A DNA stretch of 64,000 nt from Antedon mediterranea. Taxonomy: Eukaryota > Echinodermata > Crinoidea > Comatulida > Antedonidae. Below, piece after piece: positions 36,388 through 48,804 of the stretch. The position numbers and the translations under genes were made by a program. Below the pieces are notes generated by a model that was given only the letters and a program-made list of their open reading frames with translations, was not told where the DNA came from and searched no databases. Positions within the stretch are counted from its first letter, which is position 1, and each line of letters begins with the position of its first letter. Location of the stretch: positions 12,124,922-12,188,921 of the forward strand of contig NC_092678.1 in assembly GCF_964355755.1 (NCBI RefSeq), given 5' to 3'.

Positions 36388-36480
36388 TTTGCGGTACACC
36401 ACGTATATTAGTTCTGAAAAAGAACTGTTGAGTTTCGTGACGTTTCGATCAAAATGCTTTGATCGTCCTCAGGAGTGAAA
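36388..36480 (-). repeat. Hairpin-bearing dispersed repeat, copy A
   Basis: Minus strand: CGATCAAA-GCAT-TTTGATCG followed by AAACGTCACGAAACTCAACAG and CTTTTTCAGAACTAATATA, ending GGTGTACCGCAAACTTT. It closely matches copy B at 17395-17500. A short piece (AGTTCTGAAAAGAACTGTTG) repeats at 36751 after the MITE. Confidence 0.75.
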
Positions 36481-36531
36481 ATGCAGAAAGTTCAGGAAAC
36501 TGAGAATAACATTGGAGTCTCTGCATGTCTA

Positions 36532-36727
36532 AAGGGTCTTTCACACCTGTTCCGGTACGGTTCCGGCCCGGCGCCGGAAAATTCAATTGAACGTCAATGT
36601 TTCGTTTTCACGCGGCTACGCGCATATCGATTGGCGCATATCCGCGTGATGGAGCGTCGTGAAAACGAAACATTGATGTTCGATTCGCCGGACCGGAACC
36701 GTGCCGGAACAGGTGTGAAAGACCCTT
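36532..36727. mobile_element. 196-bp MITE with TA duplication
   Basis: AAGGGTCTTTCACACCTGTT at 36532 is mirrored by AACAGGTGTGAAAGACCCTT ending 36727. The inverted repeat continues through CCGGTACGGTTCCGG and there is a TA on each side. It is GC-rich inside an AT-rich context, and it splits a copy of the copy A repeat. Both small open frames over it (36475-36771 and 36594-36809) are artefacts. 36780-37440 is AT-rich without features. Confidence 0.9.
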
Positions 36728-37495
36728 TAAGAAAGGTCAGGTTGTACATTAGTTCTGAAAAGAACTGTTGAGTTCTATACTTAATAAAACAGTATATAGT
36801 TAAAAACACCTTCGTAATTTTAAGTAAATCAGGGAAGATTCCTTAGATAAGCACAAATTAAGGTTTTTTTAAATAGCTTAAAGATAAATTATAATGTAGA
36901 AAAAATATTGCTTTTAAGCGAAATACAATAACTAAGTTTAAGAAAAAATGGAAATTACTGGAAGATAATTAAATTACACATAATATTTTAAATTTATAAA
37001 ATGAAATTTAGTTAATAAAAAAGATTTTATTCATTTAAATGTAGAATTTCATAAAAACTGTTAATATTTTCTTTTATTATTTGTGTTTGTTTGTAATAAT
37101 ATGAAAATTTAAAATTTACTGAACAGACACCCTACTATCTACTAGAACGAGGGATCCTCTCACTAATACTCTTAGTCTTTATTTTTTTCCAATCATATAT
37201 ACAGTAATACAAACAAATATATTTTGAAAAGAATATTGGATATTGTATCGGTTATTTCTATTAATTTGTCAATTTGGTATAAAATAAACTCACGGATACA
37301 ATAATTATCATTTATGTTACATTTATTATCATGACTGTCAAAACAAAGTAAACATTTTTGATTAGTCAGTATTTTCTAAACATTTCCTTCAATCACTTTA
37401 TATTTAGGTACCATATTTTTATACAAATTTGAAATGAAAAGATGCTGGCTGAGGAATACGTTGGTATAGTTAACGTCCATTCATATCTCCATAAC

Positions 37496-40400
37496 TTACG
37501 AACATCCGTTCTAGAAAAGATTAATACAGTGTAAGTAAATTTATTAAAGTTATAATATGTTCATTTTTGATGCAGTTATTATTCAAGAAATTGATAATAA
37601 TATTATAATATGACCGCAATGCTATATAAATTGAATTTTGTTGACAAAAGTGAGGGATCCAAGATTTTGATTTAGGGGGACCGATGGCCTAAAATTGTAA
37701 TATGAAGACATGAAGGTAATATGAACATATATTATGTCCTTTCTTTTGCATTGTAATTTTTAAATTTTCCCTCACCACCATGGACAATGTTGCTGATTAG
37801 TATTCTAACTCATGATATCAACAGTTCAGTGTGTAGGCGTAATAATTACTGGCCCTACGAGATGAATGGGTGTGTGTTTTACCTTTAGATAGTGTAGTAA
37901 AAACTGTATTTTGCCAAAAATAAATTAGAAAATAATCGCCTCTATATTACAACATCAATTGTGATGGCGGTAATGATTACAATGCTAAAGATAATGATAA
38001 ATGTAGGTATAAATTGAGTTCATGCAAAACATAAGTCGTACGTGGTGGTGGAGGTCGTGGTGGAGGTTGTGGTGGATAGCAGATGAAATCCTGGCCACTA
38101 GATACACAATCATATCCAATTCCACATGGGCTTGGTTGACATGGGTCTACATCCGTCTCTATAGTATCAAACAAATCAAATGTAATCAATATACAGTATA
38201 TATTCATTTTTTTTAATGGAAGAGGAGAAAAATTCTTCGCCTTGCAAAATTAGCTGATACGTGAGAAAAAAAAAAAAAATGAAAAAAGAAAAATGTTACC
38301 GTAGGTGCAGACTTACAAAAGTTGACATAACTTATACATAATAAGTTTAATAGGGATTACAACTAAATAAGATAAAGCAAAATATAAATAAGGCCTAAAG
38401 AAATGAGTAAGCAGGTACTGTTTATACTGTGACGTAGGAACCAATACGTTTATTTTACAGTTTAAATATTAAGGGTAGGAGAACGTTTAATAGTTCATCT
38501 AATGAATTCCAGTTCCAGTTTTTGATCGGTTTAGTTAATTGATTGGCGTATAATATTGGAGTTGGATGGAATATTTAGCCTATCGGTTGACGTGTATTAA
38601 TGGCCGATTATTTTTAGGTGGATAGAGTTACTAAAGGATGATATTTAAAGAGATCATTACTATAACCATATGCTACATTTTTATTCTAGGCATACTCTAG
38701 CCATGAGCGTCCCCACACAATTCCACGTTGTAACTGAGGTTTTGAACGTAAGTATTCTTCATCTATATATAAATTTACGTACGTCACTTCTAGAATGTTT
38801 ACTCGACTAGTATATAAAGTTGGTTCGTACTTTCGGTACTGATTATAACCACCAGTTTACTAATTAAATTGAGTTAGATAATTAGTTTAAAACGAATTTA
38901 GGCTCAAAGATTTGCCCCAAATAAGGGTGTTTTCCGATCGTAGTATACACTGTTTAATGGATGTCCATCTTGAAAAATACCCGCACACAATAATACGAGG
39001 AGGCTTCGCATTTACCTACGATAATGTTTTTAACAGCTGCAAACCGGTTGAACAGCTCGAGTACATCATCATTATGTTGAAGACACACCGATTTTCTTTA
39101 AAAGATACTATGCTGATAGATTTAATATTCGTTTATACAAATGTATTGATTTGCGATGAATGGAACATTCCAATCTCTCAGTCTCAGTATAACTATTTGG
39201 TTTAACACAAGTAGGTAAATTTATGGGTCCTTTAGATATAGTATTACAATAATTTTAAAATACTGTAAATACGTATTAACTCATTTTGGTCGCCATTGAA
39301 TCGCAACTTTCTTACTATGAGTGTGGGTACTGGTAGATATATAAACACATATACAAATAACATTTATTACTGTGACTGTGGGTACTGTTATATAAACACA
39401 TACTATACAAATAAACTTTATTACTGACATTTGCTTCTCAACGTTTGTATTAATTAATAATTATAAAAAATATAAACGTCGTAGTGGTTTACATGTACTT
39501 TACTATTTCAACGACTGACAGTGAGGGGTTTAACAAAGTATTAAATCGCAAATGTTTTACTATATTTAGTGGTATGTTATTTATAGGCCTATAAAACATG
39601 AAAACATAATATTTCGTTACCAAGTGAATAAAGAATATATTTAAAAATTGTAACCATCCTCTTGCCTATCCCTAATTGTATATACAAAACACAAATTGGT
39701 TTTGTTTAAACGAGTCCAAATCAAAAATTTGGACTCATTTTGTGACAAGTTTCTATTTCGGAAGTAATTCCCAGGGTGCTAATTTTAGTTGACTACATAA
39801 ATCATCGGGTCTATTTATTTGTTTCTGTAAACGACAAAACATATGTATTATACTGTTCCTACAAGTCACATTCATCGTATTCGGGATTGTCAATGTTGGA
39901 CCACTTATCGTCCGCCGGATAGTACTAGTGATTATTTTGATAAAATAATTGATATTATTGAAATGGCATCAGCTGAAAACAAGGAAATGATTATTCTGAG
40001 TGATCTAAATATTGATTATAAATTTGATGAGGATCTATATAAGAACCCAGTCAATTTGATCGAAAATATGTTCTCTCTGCAACAATTAATTACCAAACCA
40101 ACATGAGTTACTCAAATGACGTCAACTTGTATTGACCTTATTCTCAGCTCAATACCTGACCAATATTCTATAAGTGACGTAGCTAAAGTTGCTCTCAGTG
40201 ATCATTTCGTGGTATATACTTATTTGAAGTCAATTAAGGAACCTATTAAACATAAAACTGTTACTTTTAGAAATTTCAAAAACTTTGACAAAAATGCATT
40301 TATCAATGATATACGGGAATGGGAATCAGTACAAAATATCGAAATTTCCTTAGATATAAATGAAATGTGGACAAATTGGCGGAATTCATTCTTAGCTATT

Positions 40401-41224
40401 TGTAACAAGCATGCACCATTCAGAACAACATACCCCATGGATGTCACCCGATATTATTAAGTTAATATAAACGTGATTATTGTAAGACACTATCCGACAG
40501 GCACAAAACACAACACCATCTACAAGAATTTTGTAGAATTAGAAATTTAATGAATAAGAGTATTAAGGAAATAGGAAACAAATTTAAAAATGACCCAAAA
40601 CAGCTGTGGTGCGAACTAAATCAAATTACTGGTCAATCAAAGGAGAGACAGTCAATTCATCCCGAATTCACCGCGTTGGAGTTGAGAATCGAATCACACT
40701 GAAATCGTCTATCTAGTCTGTCGCCATAAAATTACGGTTCGATTTTACGCTAAATTGTTCTAGCCTTTAAAGGCGCTGCGCAAAAAAACACCAAATAATA
40801 AATGCGGTCAGTAGGCTATAGGCCTAGAGGTAAATATTTAGGCTTATCTTTCATTCAAACGGAATTAAAAGACAAGAATTTACTTAGATGTTATAGAAAA
40901 CAAATAATGAATGTTTTTATATCCGTGCTATGGTACTTTGAGTGACAAAGTAAATATATAATATCTTATAATAAATTTGGTTTACTAGAACTTGCTAAAG
41001 CATTGTATGTTATTACTGTTTGCGCCAATAACAGTACACTATTTTATGATGACGGGTCTGCCTACTGTACCCAACATTACCTAAGTTAATGCAGGTTAAT
41101 TTGAATGTAATAAAGAAACTATAAATTAAGAGAGGAGACTCCACTAACCGCCATCTGTTGCAGTAGCTTCAAATATTACGTTTGTTAAAAGAAGAAACAC
41201 GAAAGTCATCAGAACTCGAGCCAT
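37496..41224 (-). CDS. Secreted Cys-containing peptide, gene 1 of a tandem family
   Basis: Exons 41224-41149, 38158-38031 and 37510-37496 join in phases 1 and 0 into 72 codons plus TAA. Exon 1 encodes a signal peptide, MARVLMTFVFLLLTNVIF, then EATATDG. Exon 2 encodes ETDVDPCQPSPCGIGYDC, then GQDFICYPP and a proline-rich tail (PPQPPPRPPPPRTTY). The last exon adds NGCS. DPC-x3-PC-x5-DC-x7-F-x-C resembles the first part of an EGF-like module, but only five cysteines are present, so it is not a full EGF domain. Splice sites: GGCG|GTTAGT, ACTATAG, TTAT|GTTTTG, TTTTCTAG. Role unknown; extracellular by inference. The exon 2 donor is weak. Confidence 0.7.
38761..39842 (+). mobile_element. Dispersed repeat copy 2 (TCTATATATAAATTTACG start)
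   Basis: Second copy of the 30845-32040 repeat, in the same orientation, inserted in intron 1 of gene 1. The hairpin GAGTCCAAATCAAAAATTTG is at about 39714. It runs straight into a LINE endonuclease fragment at 39843, with no gap recognised. Confidence 0.6.
39843..40690 (+). pseudogene. LINE fragment: endonuclease C-terminus and linker
   Basis: Reads TTYRPPDSTSDYFDKIIDII, MIILSDLNIDYKFDE (the endonuclease GDFN position, here SDLN), then after a stop TSTCIDLILSS and VALSDHFVVYT (the SDH motif). It continues as KTVTFRNFKNFDKNAF, the region linking endonuclease to reverse transcriptase in CR1/L2-like elements. Further on, in another frame, NKSIKEIGNKFKNDPKQLW is still readable to about 40650. 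It has stops and frameshifts and no reverse transcriptase, so it is a dead internal fragment inside the gene 1 intron. Confidence 0.8.
40700..41148. other. Intron 1/2 sequence of gene 1, nothing recognised
   Basis: AT-rich; only short frames. Ends at the signal-exon donor CACTAACCGCC (minus-strand GGCG|GTTAGTG). Confidence 0.5.
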
Positions 41225-42639
41225 CTTCTGAGACAAATCTGCTGCAATAGAATAATAATATAAATTATAATTATAGTCTATAATATAATAAGTAATCTAA
41301 TAATTTAAATTGAGAGATAACCCTAGCTACTCCTTGGTTTTAAAAACTAAAAATAGATAGTTTTCCTTTAATATTTTTATAAAAACAATTTACAGCTACT
41401 TTGCATTATTTCTATCTAATCGTTTTACATCCAGTGTAAAACGGAGTATATCTTGTTTAAATATTTCTGAGGATTGTTCTTTAAATTGTTATCCATTGTT
41501 TAATGCACATGTCTAGACGTATTATTTTAATTACTGAATAAATAAAAAATATTAAGTAGTCAAAATAAGCGGTTCCACTTGTTGCTTTGTATTAAGTTAT
41601 GGTCTAGAACAATAAAATAGCAGATATTTAATTGGTCGATTTTTTCACTGAAATAGCCTATAAAAGAAGCGTTTAAGCACATTTGAGGTCTATCTAGATC
41701 TAATTTTTACGGAGTTCGTGTATACAAGTTTAAGGTAAATGTTGTGTTCAATTGGTTGTAATAATTATGGTAGAACTACAATGTGAAATATATTTTATTG
41801 TGTGTCTTATATTTTTGTTCAATAGATTGGTCAAAATAAACCAAGAACTTATGAAGCAAGTAGAAGCTACATTTCCGAGGTCACCTTTTTAAAACCACTG
41901 AGAAAGTGATGACGATTGGTTGTTAGCGTTGGATACACCAATACTATTAAGAGGAAAAAGAGTATAGGCCTGAATATGATAGAAGAGAATAAAGTACTTT
42001 TCAGCATTTGTTAAAGTTTGTTCTTGTCTTTCTTCTTAGGCAATGAAGGAAAGAAACATTTTAGTCTAGTTCTAGTCAAAATTTAACCTTTTTCACACTT
42101 GTAAAATGTAATAACTTGTAACAAGTTGTAACCAGGTTTGCTGGAAAATGTGAAAAAGATATTAGTGCTAAAAATTTAAATAAAACGTATGATATACCGG
42201 TTTATATAATTTCAAAATATGTGGATGAGAATATTATAGATAACATGGTCCTGATGAAGTTCAATGTTCTGAGGAAGTATATTATCTGTAGACAAATACA
42301 ATTTTCATCAGGTTTTGTGGTTTGGAATATTTTAATTGTCGGTATACATTATGCATGATCATCTGTTGTGTGATGGCCATATATCTTTTCACATTTTCTG
42401 TGTGACTTTGTTGTCTCACATTTATTTGGGATTTTTCATTGTAAGTTTTCATTATAATAGCCTCAGACATCATATATATGTTTTCTCAATTGTAAGTACT
42501 CATGCACCCCCCACAGTTAAGCGTACAGAGATTTGTCTTTTTTACTTAGGCCTATTACGTAAAGATTGCTCAGTACTCAGTGTTCGCCGGCTTTAGAAAA
42601 TTGTCTCCTATCTTTAAACACTAGCGGGTCAGAACATAA

Positions 42640-42840
42640 TACTAAAAAAGAGGTCTAGAAGTAGGACTGTGGTCCGGATTGCCTCCAAAATGTAATGGAT
42701 TTGTCCTTGACATCATATCTATCTGTATTTTCGTTTTGGTAAAGATCTTGCAATAACACGCGATCGATTACATGCTAACAAACAAGCGGACAGACATACG
42801 CGATCGATTACATATACCTCCTTAGCGGAGGTAAATTATA
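42640..42840 (-). repeat. Dispersed ACCTCCGC... repeat, second copy
   Basis: Minus strand begins ACCTCCGCTAAGGAGGT (about 42835) and ends near CATTTTGGAGGCAATCCGGA (about 42690). It is the same landmark pair as 12306-12440. The word CGCGATCGATTACAT is duplicated inside it. Confidence 0.55.
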
Positions 42841-43058
42841 GGTTTCATATTTAACTAATGGTAAAATAAAGCATTAATAATGTGTATGGGATCGATATAT
42901 CTTCTGCTAAATATGTGCGAGTGTTTCTGTACCGTCCGTATATGACTAGACAGAAATCAGAACTGGCATGTTTATTATGGCTTTTTTGAAAAGAACAATA
43001 TTTCATTTATTAAAAACAATATTGGCTTCAGATTGAAAAATAATTAACTCAGGCTTAC

Positions 43059-43110
43059 CTGACAAAACAGAATGATGTAACATCTAAACGAATGAATTGA
43101 AATGTCTGTA
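43059..43110 (-). other. Likely 5' UTR exon of gene 1
   Basis: Ends GTTTTGTCAG|GTAAGCC at 43059, matching the gene 3 leader ending ATTCGTCAG|GTAAGAT. It splices to the acceptor TTTGTCTCAG just before AAGATGG at 41227. The upstream boundary is a guess. A TATTAATAA-type motif shared by the family lies at about 43131. Confidence 0.5.
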
Positions 43111-43756
43111 CACAACATGTAGGCCTGTATATTAATAAGCCAATGGTAATCATCAACTCATTAAATTTTAACCTTGTGGTTTTATGTACAAAGATAATAC
43201 AATAAAAATAAAATTAACATGTTTGTCTCAAGTAAAATTTACATAATAATTACATCAAATTTTTAAAGAATAATTCATATATCACAAATAAATCATTATT
43301 TTGATAAATCGAAAATGCTAATGTCTCAATAAATCATTGTGCTTAACCAGTCCTTATTAATAAAACATGTTAATTGTTAAACTGATTCAATTCAACATCA
43401 AATACTGCTGACCTTTATATTATTACAGTTTTTCTTTATTGATATTCTGATTGACATTTTTATTCTGTTTTAACAGTACAAAGGTAAACTAGATTTAATT
43501 CGTCACTATGACGATTTATAGATTATATGCATTGATATAAATAAAGATAATTTATTTTTAAAAAGATATATTGATTGATTGATTTTGTTAGAATCTTTAA
43601 TTATTTATAATATATGAAGATAGGATCTTGGTAACGCAAACACAATAGACATAAGTTACTTTTTTTTCTCCTGTAGATTTTATTCATTTCATTTCATTCA
43701 TTATTTGAGTTTAAGAGTGAATAAAATATGATGAAATTGATGATGAAAGGTTGTAA

Positions 43757-44045
43757 AACAAAAATCGGGCAAAAGGAGTGCGTGTTACCGTTTAATGCGC
43801 AGTGCGCGTACCAAAATCTGCGAACTAATTGTTAACACTTAAAATTGCCTGAAAATTTAAGCACTCGTACGCATGCGTTATATGCGAGTACCAAATTTGG
43901 TTTAATTCTTGTGAAGATATTATTACAAACGTGATTTCATAAAATTGGACGTAGACCGCGTAATTGTTGATTGCGTACACCATGAAAAGCTTAGTACATC
44001 GATTCCTGGCCATAAGGTCTACTGAAAAATTGATGTAGCTTGATT
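43757..44045 (+). repeat. Fragment of the 7809-9043 element family
   Basis: Shares AATCGGGCAAAANGNGTGCG, GCGCAGTGCGCG, ACACTTAAAATTGCCTGAAA, CGATTCCTGGCCATAAGG and the order of these words with 8480-8870. No termini are present, so it is a partial copy. Confidence 0.8.
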
Positions 44046-46100
44046 AAATTGATCTCAAAATTATGCTAAGGATAAGTAAAGATTCTGACAAAATCAATAA
44101 GGTTAGGCCTATATTTCATGATAATGCATATAATGATGAACGAACGACTTTAAATTATATTCTTTCCCTCTGTAGACCTCTAACTTTTCCATTTTGTTTC
44201 TTTGTGGCTTTATTTTAAACAGGGTTACAAAAATAAACAAAATCAACCAACATTAGTGTTTGTACTAATTTTTTATTTAGACCGTGAGCAATATCTGGCA
44301 TATTATTGAAAAGCTGGTTTACAGCCATTTATTTACATTTACAAAATGTAATAAAACATTTTATTAAATTTAGCCTAATCATGTTTGCAAAGTGTAAGAG
44401 TATCAATTAATGCTCTATGTTTTGATAATACTGAATAAGGATCATACCAAGTAATAAGGGAAAGAAGAAGATTGCTACATTTGAAGGTGGAGATGGACAA
44501 TACACGTTTTTAAGACTGTGATTTGGCAATCAAAGATGGGAAATGACAGTAATGTATCGCGCACTGCAATCGGCAAAACGATCGTACTTTTTCTAATCTG
44601 TGTGTGGGAACCGTCACAGACGATGTTTAATTTAGACTTGCGTCCAATGCGTATATATAGTTAGTATTTTATTTGTAATAGAAGAGGGGAGGTCGCATCA
44701 CCAAATCCCCCCGCCAGCCCCCACCTCCTTCCCCCCCCCCCAAAAAAAAAGAAAGCTGAGATGAAAACAACTGATTGAGAAGAAAAAGTAAAATCGAGGG
44801 CTTTGGAGGGAGAAAAGCTGAAGAATTTCACTTTTCAATGCATTTACATGTGACACACAATTGAATACATGATCGTTTGCGCTGTATTTGCAATTATTAT
44901 TTTGAGTTCCAACGATACACATTCCGAAAAGCTCCAATGACCTCTTTCGAGTTCATCACAGAGTGTTCAAGAGATCATCATTTCAGACAATAAACATTCT
45001 TTTTAGTATTAAGTGAAATTAAATAGCCTAAATTTCACATCAAACTTTATGAAACTATTTTTTAGGGATATTGTAATATATTGTTATGAGGTTTCTGACT
45101 TGTAATGAAGACTCTACTCGCTTGACTGTAGTAGTAACACATATATTATTTATTCAATAATACGTTATATACTCAATACAATTCAATACAACTAGAAACA
45201 GGAATAGAGGATACAGTGATGCTGTCGGTGAGGTGTGAGGTGTGTAGGGCTGCTTCTGGAGAAGTGGCTGTGAGGTGTGTAGGTCTGCTTCTGGAGAAGT
45301 GGCTGGGAGGTGTGCCTGGGCTCTTCTGAAACTTGGGGGTATATTGGCTCAGTTCATTAGCATATGTCATTACATTTATGGAGCTAATGATTGGTCTTAA
45401 GTTAATCCAGGGGTGTTTAAGTGGGAGTGATTGATCTTATCTGGGGAGGTTACAATGATGAATTGGCGCTGTCGAATTTCTGCTTAAAACTGTCAATATC
45501 TAATTGTTTTACGATGGGAACGGTTAGGAAGGTCAAATAAACTGTTTACTTTTGGGATTTAACTATGAACTAAATGGACTAAATGTACTTTTGAAACATC
45601 TGGACAAACTCTCTTCTGGACTTTCTGGGCCAAGTTTGTGAACTTATTTGAATCCTAATACAAAGGTTGATTTGTTAATTATAAATGTATATCATTATAT
45701 TACAATATGTATTGTTTTTGTTTATTTGTCTGTTTCTCTATTTGTTTCATACACTTTAATTTAATAGTTTTTAAGAAAAAATGCAAAATAAAACAAATTA
45801 AAATAAATTTAGTAATTTTGTTTCTTAAATTTAGTTTGGATATGAAAACAAATTTAGGCTATACTATACTAATTTTACAGAAATATAAGTTTGTGAACAG
45901 AGAAAAACATACTGTAAGTTTGACAAAAAACTTTAAGGAATGGTCAGCAGGTTTTCTAAATTAAACCTAAGTTAATCTATATAAACGTAAAATATTACCA
46001 ATCTATTTAGAGAAGACACCATATTTCAATATTGATGAAGTCAAATACACAACAGAATAACCTAAGTAGCAACAATGTACTGCAGTACATCAATCATAAA
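44046..46100. other. Gene-free interval between family units 1 and 2
   Basis: AT-rich. Contains a C/A homopolymer patch (44700-44755) and a 42-bp duplication with GGTCTGCTTCTGGAGAAGTGG at 45236-45315. The open frame at 45707-45964 has no recognisable protein features. Confidence 0.5.
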
Positions 46101-46285
46101 AAATGTAAACAGACAGCTTACTTGCCATACACCAAGATACCTCTTAAGATTCGATTTACAATTAAAATTGGATAAACCTTTTCAATAAAGAAGATATAAA
46201 GAAAATTCAGGCTATTAACATTTACTTAAAAATGAATGAGAAAGTTTGTAGATTTAGTTGAACTAACGGTGATTATCCCCAATAC

Positions 46286-48802
46286 TTAGAAACATCCCAC
46301 GACCTGAAAAAGGTAAATAATTTTATTATAGATAAGCACTAATGTATTTAGATTTTTTGAGATTGACAAATCTCAATATTCATTGATTATAATGATTATC
46401 AATGAATATGTAGGTAATAATGATTATCAATGAATATGTTTGATTGCAATCATCAACACTGTCAACAATGATAATGCTTAAAATGATAAATGTATAATGA
46501 ATGACAAATTCCTGATTACAGTACATGAAATCGACCATAATCAAAGTGTCCACATAAACAATGTACTGGAGAATACAGTTACCTAGGGTAAAGGGTTGGC
46601 GGGAGTGTTGAATGCAGCTATATAAAAACGTATTGAATATAGTAATGTTGTAGCACTATGACCGATGTCGAGTATAACATCAGTATAGCATACGAATGTC
46701 GAGTATAATATACGAAGCCGAGTATAACATACGAATGCCGAGTATAACATACGAATGCCGAGTATAACATACGAATGCCGAGTATAACATACGAATGCCG
46801 AGTACAACATACGAATGTCGAGTATAACAAACGAATGTCGAGTATAACATACGAATGTCGAGTATAACATCGGATGTCGAGTATAACATACGAATGTCGA
46901 GTATAACATACGAATGCCGAGTATAACATACGAATGTCGAGTAAAACATACGAATGTCGAGTATAACATACGAATGTCGAGTATAACATACGAATGTCGA
47001 GTATAACATCGGATGTCAAGTATAACATACGAATGTCGAGTATAACATACGGATGTCGAGTATAACATACGAATGTCGAGTATAACATACGAATATCGAG
47101 TATAACATACGAATGCCGAGTATAACATACGAATGTCGAGTATAACATACGAATGTCGAGTATAACATACGAATGTCGAGTATAACATACGAATGTCGAG
47201 TATAACATACGAATGTCGAATATAACATACGAATGTCGAGTATAACATCGGATGTCGAGTATAACATACGAATATCGAGTATAACATACGAATGTCGAGT
47301 ATAACATACGAATGTCGAGTATAACATACGAATGCCGAGTATAACATACGAATGTCGAGTATAACATACGAATGTCGAGTATAACATACGAATGTCAAGT
47401 ATAACATACGAATGCCGAGTATAACATACGAATGTCGAGTATAACATACGAATGCCGAGTATAACATACGAATGTCGAGTATAACATCGGATGTCGAGTA
47501 TAACATACGAATATCGAGTATAACATACGAATGCCGAGTATAACATACGAATGTCGAGTATAACATCGGATGTCGAGTATCACATACGAATATCGAGTAT
47601 AACATACGAATGTCGAGTATAACATACGAATGCCGAGTATAACATACGAATGTCGAGTATAACATACGAATGTCGAGTATAACATCGGATGTCGAGTATA
47701 ACATACGAATGCCGAGTATAACATACGAATGCCGAGTATAACATACGAATGCCGAGTATAACATACGAATGCCGAGTATAACATACGAATGCCGAGTATA
47801 ACATACGAATGCCGAGTATAACATACGAATGCCGAGTATAACATACGAATGCCGAGTATAACATAAGAATGCCGAGTATAACATACGAATGTCGAGTATA
47901 ACATACGAATGCTGAGTATAACATACGAATGCCGAGTATAACATACGAATGCCGAGTATAACATACGAATGCCGAGTATAACATACGAATGTCGAGTATA
48001 ACATACGAATGTCGAGTATAACATACGAATGTCGAGTATAACATACGAATGCCGAGTATAACATACGAATGCCGAGTATAACATACGAATGTCGAGTATA
48101 ACATACGAATGTCGAGTATAACATACGAATGTCGAGTATAACATACGAATGTCGAGTATAACATACGAATGTCGAGTATAACATACGAATGTCGAGTATA
48201 ACATACGAATGTCGAGTATAACATACGAATGTCGAGTATAACATACGAATGTCGAGTATAACTTGAATTATTAAAATAAACAGTGAACAAACCGTACGTT
48301 TTTTGGGTCTTTCCGTGCAGCTGCCAGAATCGACATTACATGTAAATCCAGCCTCACATGTATTTGGTTCACATGGGCTTTCTATAACAAAAAAATTAAC
48401 AAGTATATTTTCAAAACCAATAATAGTAGTTTAAGGTAAATGTTTAGTAACATTGTATCTTTACCAAATGCCTAGTAATTAACCTTTTGGATCAGTCACT
48501 TGAAACATCTCTTTATTGTATAATTATTAAGCATATTGCTATTTAATATAGATAGTAACCAGTGATTATAATATAGACCTACCCTTTCGTAACCATGATA
48601 GTTGTGTTTAAATATAGCACTATGTTAACAGTATTTTAATATTTATTGATTGATTCTTTTCTAGCTGTAAATAGTATATCATCAACATATTAAAAAATAT
48701 AGCATGAACATAATACTACTAACCGCCTTCTTGTGCGGCAACTTCAAACATTAAATTTGTTACAAGCAGGAATACTATAGCAATCAATACTACTCGAGCC
48801 AT
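46286..48802 (-). CDS. Secreted Cys-containing peptide, gene 2 of the family
   Basis: Exons 48802-48724, 48381-48293 and 46303-46286 (phases 1 and 0) give 61 codons plus TAA. The signal peptide is MARVVLIAIVFLLVTNLMF, then EVAAQEGE. The variable exon is SPCEPNTCEAGFTC, then NVDSGSCTERPKKRT. The last exon is VVGCF. It has five cysteines in the same order as gene 1, but apart from C-x-P-x-x-C the mature residues differ. A KKR sequence near the end of exon 2 could be a basic processing site (inference). Intron 2 contains a 1.6-kb minisatellite starting 32 bases after the donor. Without splicing, the exon frame runs open into that repeat. Function unknown. Confidence 0.72.
46660..48261. repeat. 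20-bp minisatellite in gene 2 intron 2, about 80 copies
   Basis: Unit ACATACGAATGTCGAGTATA, with the major variant GCCGAG for GTCGAG and a 19-bp form (ACATCGGATGTCGAGTATA). Runs of one variant, such as GCCGAG at 47700-47880, show local homogenisation. Each unit carries two to three CpG sites in otherwise AT-rich DNA. The minus-strand frames are all stop-free over hundreds of codons because the unit contains no stop in that direction. Confidence 0.97.
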
Positions 48803-48804
48803 CT

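Noticed and set aside
36388-36480. Hammerhead ribozyme
   Set aside because: CTGAGGA and GAAAC are present around a hairpin, but stem II does not pair in the correct register and stems I and III could not be drawn.
37977-38216. Complete EGF-domain protein
   Set aside because: Spacing resembles the start of an EGF module, but only five cysteines are available after splicing.
44698-44937. 79-codon minus-strand frame ending in a Gly-rich tail
   Set aside because: Created by C and A homopolymers at 44700-44755; no domain or splice support.
46583-48290. Several open frames of 109-553 codons on the minus strand
   Set aside because: All are readings of a stop-free 20-bp tandem repeat in different frames; variants are not frame-specific and there is no start or domain evidence.
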